Of a DNA stretch of 64,000 nucleotides, positions 18,750-27,403 are shown piece by piece (position 1 is the stretch's first letter; every line of letters starts with the position of its first letter). The translations under genes were made by a program, and so were the position numbers. Location of the stretch: NCBI RefSeq assembly GCF_014837055.1, contig NZ_JACSPQ010000001.1, positions 485,035-549,034 of the forward strand. Reading direction: 5' to 3'. The notes beneath the pieces are model-generated. The model was not told where the DNA came from. It made no database searches and worked only from the letters and a program-made list of their open reading frames with translations. The DNA comes from Phocaeicola faecium. GTDB taxonomy: Bacteria; Bacteroidota; Bacteroidia; Bacteroidales; Bacteroidaceae.

Positions 18750-19262
18750 TTACCTGTATTGGTGATAGATTTCTGAAAGCGTATCATAAAATCCCCAACC
18801 ACAGTTGCTGGCATTATCAAGCAATTTCTCTATCCGTTCATAATATTGCGCCAATAAACCATGCATGAAAATAAACTTCATGGCTTTGTCGAAGTTGTTT
18901 TCCAAAGTAATGTAATATTGCTCCCACATGTCGCCAAAAGTCACGGTATATTCGCACCCCTGTTCGATGTAGAAAAGCATTAGGTCTGCGACATAAGTCG
19001 GTTCAGTTTTCAGTTTTTGGAAATCGGAAATGACTTTCCTGCACTTTGCGAATGAGGGCTTTTCCGAGAAACCACGGGTGGGGAAGAACTCCTGCCGGAT
19101 AGTTTTCTTGCATTTCTCCAATTCGGCTTTGCTGTCAGGAGTTAGATAGAACTCCAGATAGTCTTTGGCTTCTTTACGTGCGTCATAAAGTTCAAGCATC
19201 ACTTCGATAACTTGTTCTTTGGAGAGCGTTTGCAGGTATTTTTTTAGTTTTGCTTTTGACAT
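18750..19262 (-). CDS. DUF6155-like helical protein
   Basis: A 170-residue, helix-rich cytoplasmic protein beginning MSKAKLKKYLQTLSKEQVIE and containing ELYDARKEAKDYLEFYLTP, the recognisable start of DUF6155 proteins. Function unknown. It is the last gene of the long minus-strand train, 9 nt after the hydrolase gene. Confidence 0.75.
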   Translation of the reverse strand: MSKAKLKKYLQTLSKEQVIEVMLELYDARKEAKDYLEFYLTPDSKAELEKCKKTIRQEFFPTRGFSEKPSFAKCRKVISDFQKLKTEPTYVADLMLFYIEQGCEYTVTFGDMWEQYYITLENNFDKAMKFIFMHGLLAQYYERIEKLLDNASNCGWGFYDTLSEIYHQYR

Positions 19263-19271
19263 ATTTGTTTG

Positions 19272-19871
19272 TTATAGGGTTGTTGTATATAGTTTTTCTA
19301 CCAGCGGCACATAATACTCTCGTACCTCCTCCGCTGTGGGCGTATGGGCACCAGGAAAGTGATAGGTATGAGTATAGTGTTGCAAGAACAACGGTTCAAA
19401 ATGCGCCAGATGGTCATTCTCCCCGAATAGTCCCCAGATGCGGTTATCCAGTTCCGGTCGGTAGGCATCCCATTGATGGGCTTGTACCTCGGCAAACTCC
19501 TCTATGAGGGATTGGTCGATTATGAAATGTTGATGCCTGTCTGCCCGTGGTGACTTGTATTCGTGCGGTCCAATGCGTTCTGTAAGAAAGCGGGTCATTT
19601 CTAAGTAAGGATTGCTCAACAGGGCAGGCAAACCGAGTCGGGATGCCGCTATCTGTGCTAAGAATGCCCCGTTGCTGTTGCCCACCAATACGCAAGGCTT
19701 TTCTTGTTGGCAGATGTTTTCAATAAACGCCAATGCCTTTTTCGGATGCAAGGGTAGGTCGGGTGTGAGGACTTCCGCCTTGCCCACAAATGCTTGCTTC
19801 AACGTCTGTGCAGGTATGCAACTGCCCGAAGCAAAGAAGCCGTGCAGAAAAAGAATTTTCTTTATCATCAT
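19272..19871 (-). CDS. YqiA/YcfP-like alpha/beta hydrolase
   Basis: A roughly 199-residue alpha/beta hydrolase of the YqiA esterase group. The oxyanion-loop start ILFLHGFFASG, nucleophile elbow VGNSNGAF (Ser), acid in FGENDHLA (Asp) and base in FPGAHTPT (His) are all visible, so the triad is complete. The start is ATG at 19871 or 19868; both overlap the TGA of the Fic gene (ATGATGA), which points to translational coupling. Substrate unknown. A link to Fic or R-M activity is not established. Confidence 0.8.
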   Translation of the reverse strand: MMIKKILFLHGFFASGSCIPAQTLKQAFVGKAEVLTPDLPLHPKKALAFIENICQQEKPCVLVGNSNGAFLAQIAASRLGLPALLSNPYLEMTRFLTERIGPHEYKSPRADRHQHFIIDQSLIEEFAEVQAHQWDAYRPELDNRIWGLFGENDHLAHFEPLFLQHYTHTYHFPGAHTPTAEEVREYYVPLVEKLYTTTL

Positions 19872-20878
19872 TGTCCGTTTGTTATAATTTCCCAATGCCC
19901 GTTTTTGTCCGAGCCGATGCGTTTGATAACCGTCCCATTCAGCTTTTTAATATAACGAGCTACGGTAGCCCGACCCATGTTCAGTGCTTTGGCGTATTCA
20001 TCGTAAGTATATTCCGGATGTGCCTTAATCAAGGTAATAAGCCGCGTTGCAGTATCATTTACAGTATCACTTTCATCGTTTACAGTATCATTTATGCTTT
20101 GCTGATACTGTAAAATCCTGCTTTCAAGGTTGGTGATATGCTGGGCAAGCATGACATCTTGAATAATCGTGCTGTCTTCTTGCTCACGGCTATCAATCAA
20201 AGCCTGGATATATTCACCTTTGGCTTCTTTCGTTACGATGGAAGGGATGAGTTCTAACTGCCTTTGTATGATGTTCATCAGAAGCCTTGTGGTGCGTCCA
20301 TTACCGTCCACCCACGGATGAATGGTTACCAGACGAAAATGGGCTTCGAAACTCAGACGATAGCAGGCCGCCATATTATTTCTATCTACAGAAACAAGTG
20401 TATCGTTCAGCCATTGGCAGAAATCAGCGGTAGCTTGTGGAACTTTTTGAAATGCCATATAACTTCTTCCTCCAATGCCTGCACTTACGTTGCATCGGCG
20501 CAACTCACCTTTTGAGGAATCAAAGTTACCGCCCAATGTGGAGTACTCAGAGCCTGTACGTCGCATGACTTTAGCTGCCAACTCGCATAAAAAATTGACT
20601 GTATAGGGCTTGGATGTTTTTGCCCATTCAAAACCGAAAAGATAAGCGTTTTTAAGGTCCACATTCATCATCTGCTCAACAAGGCTTCTACCTTTGGCAG
20701 CAATGCCTTCATCGAACAACAATTGGTTTTCCACCTCTGTTACGGTAGAACCTTCGATGGCGGTTGAGTGCGTAATAAGCGAATAGAGGTAGAATTTCTC
20801 ATAATCAACCTGTTGCTCAATTCCTGAAGCTGTGTATCGGCTTATGGTTTCTATCAGTTTCTTATCAATATCTTTCAT
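19868..20878 (-). CDS. Fic-domain protein with N-terminal inhibitory helix and winged helix
   Basis: A 336-residue Fic protein. The Fic core motif is IHPWVDGNGRTTR near residues 188-200. The inhibitory motif (S/T)xxxE(G/N) is present near residue 39 (THSTAIEGS), so this is a self-inhibited enzyme of the bacterial housekeeping-like class, likely an AMP transferase or de-AMPylase acting on a protein. The C-terminal 60 residues form a winged helix (YDEYAKALNMGRATVARYI). Between them is the low-complexity NDTVNDESDTVNDTAT, coded by a CAGTATCA repeat. It is one of three Fic genes in the same transcript direction. Confidence 0.87.
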   Translation of the reverse strand: MKDIDKKLIETISRYTASGIEQQVDYEKFYLYSLITHSTAIEGSTVTEVENQLLFDEGIAAKGRSLVEQMMNVDLKNAYLFGFEWAKTSKPYTVNFLCELAAKVMRRTGSEYSTLGGNFDSSKGELRRCNVSAGIGGRSYMAFQKVPQATADFCQWLNDTLVSVDRNNMAACYRLSFEAHFRLVTIHPWVDGNGRTTRLLMNIIQRQLELIPSIVTKEAKGEYIQALIDSREQEDSTIIQDVMLAQHITNLESRILQYQQSINDTVNDESDTVNDTATRLITLIKAHPEYTYDEYAKALNMGRATVARYIKKLNGTVIKRIGSDKNGHWEIITNGQ

Positions 20879-20928
20879 CGTATAGCTTTATTTGACTTTG
20901 GAATCATTCATAAATGCAGCATCTTTTG

Positions 20929-22005
20929 TTACAAACCATTCGGAACAAGTCCGAGCCGATTAATGGATTCATTTACGAATTGCAAGGCTTCATGTATCTT
21001 TAGCACCTCTGTGTAATCCCAAAATTTCACTTCATCTTTTATAGGGAGTGATTCAATCTCTTTTTTAATCCGTTCAATCTGTTTTTGGTCTGTCACAGCG
21101 ACAATGCCTTGAACCGCTTTGTTGTTTTTGGCTTTCATTAAGTTTAGTATCAAGCTGTCGATAGAACCAGAAGTTTGAACTTCAAACACATAAATCACGC
21201 GCCCCATGTTCCCAATGGTAACTTCCCAAATAGCATCAACCACTGCGCCTGCGGCAACTTTCTTTTCAACTTCAGCTCGGAAGCCTAAGCAATGTCCGAT
21301 TTCAGCCACTTTGTCACGGATGTCATTATGGATGAAAGTCGCATCTTTTTTGCTTGTAGCAATAAGTTCTTCTCCTTTGTCGGGAATGGTACAGTCTGTA
21401 GAATCGTCTTGTAACTCATTCCAAATAAAAGAGTTTAACGCCAACAAATCACAGATTTCATTATATCCGTATTCTTGGGATTTCGTAAGCAATTCTCGTC
21501 CAATCTCGGATAGTTTTGCATACATTTTTCCGTCCAATCTTGCCTCATAGCGTGGAAGATTATCGATGTTCAGTGTTTTGAATCCGGTGTATGTCTTTTT
21601 ATTCCAAAGTAAATATTGTGAGGAATATGTTTTGCATAACAGCTCACTCATAATGGCCGGGCCGATTCCTTTAATCTTTGAACGAAAATCATCCCATCTT
21701 TTTTCAATATCCGTTTCTCCATAAATCAAATTGGTAAATTGTTTGCGGAGCAATTCTATTCCATTGGCTTCTATGATATTGTCAATTTGATAATGCTTAT
21801 TGCCCCACATAGCCATAGCCCATAATGGCGAAAGATATTCGAATAAGTCATCTTCAGACATGGTAAGAAGTCGCTCTTTAGTAAAAGTATGAGCTTTTCG
21901 CTGTGCCTCTATCCGTTCTTGTTTCGCTTCATTTGCTGCTGATGGATTCTTTATCAGCCATTCTTTATAAGAAGCGAGGTATTTTATTAATTTCTGTTCG
22001 TTCAT
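20929..22005 (-). CDS. Unknown protein coupled to hsdR, PD-(D/E)xK-like C-terminus
   Basis: A 358-residue protein I do not recognise. The first half is helical with a helix-hairpin-helix-like KGIGPAIMSELLCKTY near residue 113. The C-terminal third reads VVDAIWEVTIG, then IYVFEVQTSGSID, a strand pattern (D, then E-x-Q) similar to PD-(D/E)xK nuclease folds, followed by an alternating alpha/beta end (VQGIVAVTD). Its ATG overlaps the hsdR stop (ATGA), so it is translated together with hsdR and probably serves the restriction system. A nuclease or DNA-end-sensing role is inference. Confidence 0.6.
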   Translation of the reverse strand: MNEQKLIKYLASYKEWLIKNPSAANEAKQERIEAQRKAHTFTKERLLTMSEDDLFEYLSPLWAMAMWGNKHYQIDNIIEANGIELLRKQFTNLIYGETDIEKRWDDFRSKIKGIGPAIMSELLCKTYSSQYLLWNKKTYTGFKTLNIDNLPRYEARLDGKMYAKLSEIGRELLTKSQEYGYNEICDLLALNSFIWNELQDDSTDCTIPDKGEELIATSKKDATFIHNDIRDKVAEIGHCLGFRAEVEKKVAAGAVVDAIWEVTIGNMGRVIYVFEVQTSGSIDSLILNLMKAKNNKAVQGIVAVTDQKQIERIKKEIESLPIKDEVKFWDYTEVLKIHEALQFVNESINRLGLVPNGL

Positions 22006-25000
22006 TCTTTATTGCGCTTATTATATTCAACATTTGGTTCCGCTGCCATTGAATAAGACTTCTCTTGCAAGCTATATAATTTCGGTTCGCTTGAAGTATC
22101 TTCATTGTCTGTCCATTGTTCACATTGACGGATAACCGTTTCTAATGCGTTGGCAGCTTCTTCGGGTGGATAATGGTATTTCTTTAGCAGACGTTTTATC
22201 ATCTTTCGCATACCGGCCCGTGCCGATTCTTTTTTTTGCCAATCGATTGTGCGATTCTTTCGAAGTGCCTCCGTAAGTTCTTTGGTCATGGCTACCAATT
22301 GTTCATTGGTATAAACATCTTGTACAGCTTGCGGCTTCGTCAAAGCATCATAAAATGACTTTTCTTCCCGTGTAAGACCTAAGTCATTTCCTGCTGATTC
22401 GGAAGACGAGATTTCTTTTGCTAAGTTCAAGAGTTCTTGTATCACCTCTTCATTGGTAAGTAAGCCTTTTAGATAAGAGGATAAAGAACGGTTCAATAGG
22501 TCAGAAAACTTTTCAGCCTGCACAATGTTTGTCTTTTGATATAAGGATACACGCTCAGCCAGCAGTCGTTTCAGAAGTTCAACCGCAATGTTCTTTTCTT
22601 TCATCTTCGACACTTCTTCTAAGAAAGCAGAGTCAAACAAAGAAAATTCTGCTTTGACGTCTGAGAACAGATTGATAACTCCGTCACTTTTTACACTTTG
22701 TTTCAGCAACTCACCAATTCTTGCATTTATTTCTTTCTTGGAAACTTTTCCTTTTCCTGTCATTCGGGAGAGCAGGGTACGGACGGTTTCAAAGAAAGCC
22801 GCTTCGTAGCGTTGTTGTTCATTTAGCAGACTGCGACACAAAGTGATGGAATTATGCAACAACATGGCTTCTTTTAGAAAAGTCTGTTGCTTTTCTTGTT
22901 TGTCTGGTGACATGATAAAATTCACGCCACTTTTGATAATCTGGGCACATTCAGCATCCGATGCGGTTTGGAATAGACTGTAATCATAGCCATGAAACAA
23001 GTCGCGGCATATTTCCAGTTTCTCTTTGAATTTAAGCAAAGCCGTTTCTTTAATATCAGGATTGCCAAAATTCTTACGGTCACGTCGAGTATAATCGTGC
23101 ATAGCTTCTTTCAAAGCCTTTGCTATTCCTATATAATCAACAACCAATCCGCCGGCTTTTCCGTTAAATACGCGGTTTACACGGGCAATGGCCTGCATCA
23201 GATTATGTCCGCTCATAGGTTTGTACACATACATGGTAGCCAATGACGGGACATCAAAACCTGTCAACCACATATCCACAACAATGGCTATCTTCATCGG
23301 GTCGTTATCGTCCTTGAAGCGTTTGGCAAGCTCTTTCTTGTATTGTTTGTTGCCAATGATGTCGTGCCATTCCTCCGGGTCTTTATTGCTTCCGGTCATT
23401 ACTACCTTTACTTTTTCATCCCAATCAGGACGGAGTTCCAATATCTTGTGATATATACTCATGGCAATAGGGCGTGAATAGGCAACAATCATGGCTTTTC
23501 CCGTCAGTTCATATTGTCGGTTTTCTTCATAGTGTTTCAAAATATCCCGGCAAAGAGAATCTATTGTAGCTGGAGCACCCAAGATTTCCTCCAGATGCGA
23601 CATCTCTTTCTTGCTCTTTTCTATCTGTTCTTCCGTTGCCCCTTCTTCAGCGAGAAGCTCATATTCGTCATCAATGGCTTTGAGGGTGGCTTCATCCAGT
23701 TTCAGGTTGACTACGCGCGATTCATAATACACCGGACAGGTAGCACCATCGGCCACGGCTTGTGTCATGTCGTAAACATCAATATAGTTGCCAAACACTT
23801 CTACGGTATCGCGGTCTTTGGTGGAGATAGGTGTTCCCGTAAAGCCGATATATGAGGCATTGGGCAAGCAATCGTGAATGATTCTTGCAGTACCGATGAC
23901 TCGTTTGGCTATATCTTCCCCTTTTTCATTCTTAGTCATTCTGATTTTTTCTTCGAAACCGTATTGACCGCGATGGGCTTCGTCTGTCATGACCACAATG
24001 TTTTTTCGCAAAGAAAGAGGTTCATCCGATTCCTCAAACTTTTGCATGGTGGTGAATACTATGCCGTTTGCTTCTCGTCCGGACAGTAGGGATTTCAAAT
24101 CGTCCCGACTTTTTGCTTGTACGGGAACTTGACGTAAGAAGTCTTGGCATTTGGAGAATTGAGTATAAAGTTGGTCGTCCAAGTCATTGCGGTCGGTGAT
24201 TACGACAATGGTCGGCTGTGAAAGTTCTTCTTGCAACAGGTGGGCATAGAAAACCATGGACAATGATTTTCCGCTGCCTTGTGTATGCCAGAACACACCT
24301 ATTTTTCCATCATTTCCAATAGCAATCTTTGTACGTTCTATTGCTTTCTTTACGGCAAAGTATTGATGATAGGCTGCCAATATCTTGGCATCTCCTGATT
24401 CGTCTTTTGAAAAACATACAAAGTTCTTGATGATGTCTATCAAGCGTTCCTTGGCGAATATTCCTTCAAAAAAGGTGTCATAATCGGCAAAATCCGTACT
24501 CTCATAATCACCGTCTTTGGTTTTCCATTCCATATATCGGTCTTCCTTGCTGGTGATTGTTCCCGCCTTGGAGCAAAACATGTCACTTATTACGCAGAAT
24601 ACGTTATATATAAATAAAGATGGAATCTCCTTCATGTAGTTCCGCAGTTGAAGATACGCTTCCGATGCATCTGTTTCTTCGCGTGAAGGTGATTTAAGCT
24701 CAATGATAACAAGTGGCAATCCATTGATGAAAACGACCATATCAGCCCGTTTTTCTGAATGTTCCACGAATGTCCATTGGTTGACTATCTGGAAATTGTT
24801 CCGATGGATGTGTTCATAATCAATCAAGTAAACTATTTCGTTGCGTTGTTCTTTGCTGTCAAAGTAAGAAACTTCTATGCCATGCTGAAGATAGTCCATG
24901 AAAAGCTCATTCTTCTGAGTCAGGCTTCCGGTATCTATGTCTTTCAGCTTGGCTATGGCCTCATGGATGGCAGCTTGTGGCTTATTGGGATTGATTGAAC

Positions 25001-25139
25001 TCAAACTGTCCAGCACCTGTTCTTCGTAGAACGGTACATAATAATCGCGTTCTATGTCCGGACCATATAGATGCTGATATCCCATGTTTTCGTACAGGGA
25101 AATCAATGCGTTTTCGTAACTACCTTCTGTGAATGACAT
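22002..25139 (-). CDS. hsdR: Type I restriction enzyme R subunit
   Basis: A complete 1,045-residue HsdR. The nuclease domain motif is D plus E-x-K in RADMVVFINGLPLVIIELK (about residues 133-151), the helicase Walker A WHTQGSGKS is near residue 284 and the DEAH box (MTDEAHRGQYG) near 385; motif VI region AIARVNRVFNGK follows near 660. It cuts unmodified DNA in complex with HsdM and HsdS. It lies 4 nt after the Abi-like gene and overlaps the next gene by 4 nt. hsdM is 6.7 kb upstream, separated by the shuffling hsdS cassettes and accessory genes, all on one strand. Confidence 0.95.
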   Translation of the reverse strand: MSFTEGSYENALISLYENMGYQHLYGPDIERDYYVPFYEEQVLDSLSSINPNKPQAAIHEAIAKLKDIDTGSLTQKNELFMDYLQHGIEVSYFDSKEQRNEIVYLIDYEHIHRNNFQIVNQWTFVEHSEKRADMVVFINGLPLVIIELKSPSREETDASEAYLQLRNYMKEIPSLFIYNVFCVISDMFCSKAGTITSKEDRYMEWKTKDGDYESTDFADYDTFFEGIFAKERLIDIIKNFVCFSKDESGDAKILAAYHQYFAVKKAIERTKIAIGNDGKIGVFWHTQGSGKSLSMVFYAHLLQEELSQPTIVVITDRNDLDDQLYTQFSKCQDFLRQVPVQAKSRDDLKSLLSGREANGIVFTTMQKFEESDEPLSLRKNIVVMTDEAHRGQYGFEEKIRMTKNEKGEDIAKRVIGTARIIHDCLPNASYIGFTGTPISTKDRDTVEVFGNYIDVYDMTQAVADGATCPVYYESRVVNLKLDEATLKAIDDEYELLAEEGATEEQIEKSKKEMSHLEEILGAPATIDSLCRDILKHYEENRQYELTGKAMIVAYSRPIAMSIYHKILELRPDWDEKVKVVMTGSNKDPEEWHDIIGNKQYKKELAKRFKDDNDPMKIAIVVDMWLTGFDVPSLATMYVYKPMSGHNLMQAIARVNRVFNGKAGGLVVDYIGIAKALKEAMHDYTRRDRKNFGNPDIKETALLKFKEKLEICRDLFHGYDYSLFQTASDAECAQIIKSGVNFIMSPDKQEKQQTFLKEAMLLHNSITLCRSLLNEQQRYEAAFFETVRTLLSRMTGKGKVSKKEINARIGELLKQSVKSDGVINLFSDVKAEFSLFDSAFLEEVSKMKEKNIAVELLKRLLAERVSLYQKTNIVQAEKFSDLLNRSLSSYLKGLLTNEEVIQELLNLAKEISSSESAGNDLGLTREEKSFYDALTKPQAVQDVYTNEQLVAMTKELTEALRKNRTIDWQKKESARAGMRKMIKRLLKKYHYPPEEAANALETVIRQCEQWTDNEDTSSEPKLYSLQEKSYSMAAEPNVEYNKRNKE

Positions 25140-25143
25140 ATCG

Positions 25144-25761
25144 CTAATTTTTTAAGTTGTTTAAATAAGAATAGTACACTTCTTTGTATGCTTCGTAATC
25201 CTGTTTGTACAGGGCTTCGGAAGCGGAGAGAATCACACCGCCCAATTCCAACGGATTTTCTTCATCAAACGACTCGTTGAAAGACTGGCAATCTTCGTAA
25301 TGAATGCGTGAATTGGGGCTGTTGGAACAGGCATAAACGTGCAGGATAAAACCTCCTATTACATCGGTTGTTTTGTATGTCAATAAAGCCGTAGTCTTAT
25401 CAAAGGGGATATGTTGTTTGTCTTGTCCATGTGAAGCAAAACCGGAACAGTTTCTCATTTCACCCAGCTTTTGTACAACAGATGCAATCCGTCTAATCAA
25501 TTCTATTTTGTTCGTTTTGTGTAATTCTCCTGTGAACACATTTTCCAATGTCAGTTTCACCAAAGTTTGAAATTGCCAATCAGCATTGTATGCGACAGCT
25601 CGATTGGTAAGAATTGTCTTGCAAAGACTTTCTATCATGCTTTTGCAGACTTCAATGCATAAGTCTGGATTGGTTTCAATCGTGTTTTCAATGGTCAAAA
25701 TATGAGCATTCAAGTAATTGAAACTTGGCATTTTACTGATATGTTCACGAATCCATTTCAT
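25144..25761 (-). CDS. Abortive-infection (Abi_C)-like protein
   Basis: A 205-residue protein resembling the C-terminal domain of abortive infection proteins (Abi_C, HEPN-like). The early helix SMIESLCKTILTN and the block EMRNCSGFASHGQDK match the family pattern, where an R-N followed by a nearby H-G would be the putative RNase site. The Arg-to-His spacing (seven residues) is slightly longer than the usual HEPN R-x4-6-H, so catalytic activity is uncertain. It sits 4 nt before hsdR and 11 nt after the hsdS N-half, so it is part of the R-M transcript and could act as a backup when restriction fails. Confidence 0.65.
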   Translation of the reverse strand: MKWIREHISKMPSFNYLNAHILTIENTIETNPDLCIEVCKSMIESLCKTILTNRAVAYNADWQFQTLVKLTLENVFTGELHKTNKIELIRRIASVVQKLGEMRNCSGFASHGQDKQHIPFDKTTALLTYKTTDVIGGFILHVYACSNSPNSRIHYEDCQSFNESFDEENPLELGGVILSASEALYKQDYEAYKEVYYSYLNNLKN

Positions 25762-25772
25762 ATAGATGTTTT

Positions 25773-26315
25773 TTATGCGGCTATGTTTAAATTGCCATTT
25801 ATCCGGCGGTTCAACTCGATTTTGTCGTCAAGGGAAGAAAGAATTGAAGCTATCTTTTCCTGCTTTTTCAAATCTGGGACTTCAACCTCATAGTTTGAGA
25901 ATGAACTTTTATTTATAATAGGTACGGCAGTGGAAGTTTTACTAAGATAATTCAATTCCTTACCGACCAATGTCATGAGATAGTACACAAAATCAGTATT
26001 AAATTGCCGATTGGGGATAATAGAGTTAAACTGCTGATTGGTAATAGTTGGCTCTAATGTCATTACAACCTTACCCAAATCAGATCCAATACAACTTACG
26101 CACACAGAGTGTGGAGGTAGTAAGCAATTTTTCACTTCGTTCAATCCTTGTTCGGTAAGAGTTTTACTTGTTTTAGGAACGGACTTATAAGATAAGTCAT
26201 CTGACGGGGTAAGAAAAGGAATATTACCGCCATAGTTTTCAACAATAGATGTTCTGGGAGTTTTTCCAGTAACAACTTTGCCAATATCTGATATGTGTAT
26301 TTTCTTTAGCTCCAT
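25773..26315 (-). CDS. hsdS: HsdS N-terminal half cassette
   Basis: A 180-residue fragment of a type I specificity subunit: one target recognition domain (starting MELKKIHISDIGKVVTGKTP) and the first conserved helix IASILSSLDDKIELNRRING, after which it stops with NLNIAA. The second half of HsdS is missing. It ends at the 13-bp core at 25788-25800 that it shares with the full hsdS at 28145-28157. It is best read as a storage cassette for the N-terminal domain that recombination can join to a C-terminal half, though a half-subunit may also assemble as a dimer. Confidence 0.85.
   Translation of the reverse strand: MELKKIHISDIGKVVTGKTPRTSIVENYGGNIPFLTPSDDLSYKSVPKTSKTLTEQGLNEVKNCLLPPHSVCVSCIGSDLGKVVMTLEPTITNQQFNSIIPNRQFNTDFVYYLMTLVGKELNYLSKTSTAVPIINKSSFSNYEVEVPDLKKQEKIASILSSLDDKIELNRRINGNLNIAA
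25788..25800 (-). repeat. hsdS crossover core, copy A
   Basis: TAAATTGCCATTT on the plus strand. This 13-mer is identical at 28145 and 30680. From here rightward (to 25841) the sequence matches copy B with two mismatches; leftward it diverges. On the protein it encodes the NGNL at the end of the first conserved helix. Confidence 0.7.
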
Positions 26316-26318
26316 AAA

Positions 26319-26342
26319 TAAATGAGAATTTAGCGGTTCAAA
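26319..26342. repeat. 24-bp direct repeat, copy 1
   Basis: Begins TAAATGAGAATTTAGC and ends GGTTCAAA; identical to 29581-29604. It overlaps the last codons of the Fic gene and lies just before the hsdS N-half start. It may be a second recombination boundary or the trace of a segmental duplication. Confidence 0.7.
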
Positions 26343-27397
26343 TTTATATTTTTAACGACCCATTTCCCGTTTCTTTTTCCGTTTTCTCGTTCCAACAAGC
26401 CACGCTCTATCAAAGAAGGGGTTATTCGCTTGACAGTTCGGGGGGATTTGCCGATATGTACGGCAATCTCAGTTTGAGTGGCTTCTGGATTGTCTTTAAG
26501 GAATTTCAGCAAAGCAATCTCATCCAAAGTGCAATTCAAGGTGCCATTTTGGCTCTTTGAATCATTGGTGCTGGCACTTTGGATGGCTGCGATATGCAGC
26601 GCCCGGTTATGTAACTCGTTTTTCTCGCCAAACAACAAGTTTCTGAAAAACAGTTCCAAGAATGATGTTGTGGCGGAGATTCCTTTTGCGTAGTTGTTGT
26701 AATTGGCTCTGACCAATGCATTCCTGAAATACCATGAGTGTTCTTGAAACACGCTGTTGTTAAATGTGAATCCAAATGTATGAAGGTATTTCATGGTGAA
26801 CACGGCAGTGGTACGTGTGTTTCCTTCTCCGAAAGGATGGATTTGCCAAATATCCGAAACAAACTTACATATATGCCTCAATGCTTGATTGGCACCAAGT
26901 GACGGATAATCTACACTCTTTTCTTGTCCGAAATCGTATTCAAGTGTCTGACGGATTAACTCATGGTTGGAGTACAAAACAGTATCCCCGTCAAGTACCC
27001 ATTCTTTCTTGGTTATGTCATAATCGCGCAATCTTCCTGCAAATTTGTACAAGCCATCAAATAACCGCTTATGGATGAGTATCAGATAATCTGGCGTGAA
27101 TGAAAAGGATTTCTCGGATAGTATCTCGGTGATTCTTGCAGATACTTTATCCGCTTCTTCGGTTCGTTCATTCTCTACGTCCTTCCTATTCGCCTTTGAT
27201 AGATAATAGCTGTCAATCAAGTGCTTTACCTCGTCAATAGTAATGTCGCCTTCGATGTGTCTGCCTGCCGTCTGCAACAGATACTTCGATGGTTTAAGAC
27301 CGTCAACGTCTTGCAGCCCGATTGCGGTTTGCCACGCTTGCGCCTTTTCCTTGCTATTAGGTTCGCCTTGCTTTATATATTTGTCGAAATCACTCAT
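26330..27397 (-). CDS. Fic-domain protein with variant core motif GEGNTR
   Basis: A 355-residue Fic protein. The core reads IHPFGEGNTRTTA near residues 186-198: the usual Gly-Arg is Thr-Arg, as in VbhT-like Fic toxins, with His and the anchoring Arg kept. The N-terminal 90 residues (DITIDEVKHLIDSYYLSKA) resemble a VbhA-type antitoxin helix region, suggesting toxin and antitoxin parts in one chain, but I do not see a clear inhibitory (S/T)xxxE(G/N). A C-terminal winged helix (ATQTEIAVHIGKSPRTVKR) may bind DNA. It lies 6 nt after the full hsdS and 14 nt before the N-half cassette. Confidence 0.85.
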   Translation of the reverse strand: MSDFDKYIKQGEPNSKEKAQAWQTAIGLQDVDGLKPSKYLLQTAGRHIEGDITIDEVKHLIDSYYLSKANRKDVENERTEEADKVSARITEILSEKSFSFTPDYLILIHKRLFDGLYKFAGRLRDYDITKKEWVLDGDTVLYSNHELIRQTLEYDFGQEKSVDYPSLGANQALRHICKFVSDIWQIHPFGEGNTRTTAVFTMKYLHTFGFTFNNSVFQEHSWYFRNALVRANYNNYAKGISATTSFLELFFRNLLFGEKNELHNRALHIAAIQSASTNDSKSQNGTLNCTLDEIALLKFLKDNPEATQTEIAVHIGKSPRTVKRITPSLIERGLLERENGKRNGKWVVKNINLNR

Positions 27398-27403
27398 TCT
27401 GTT

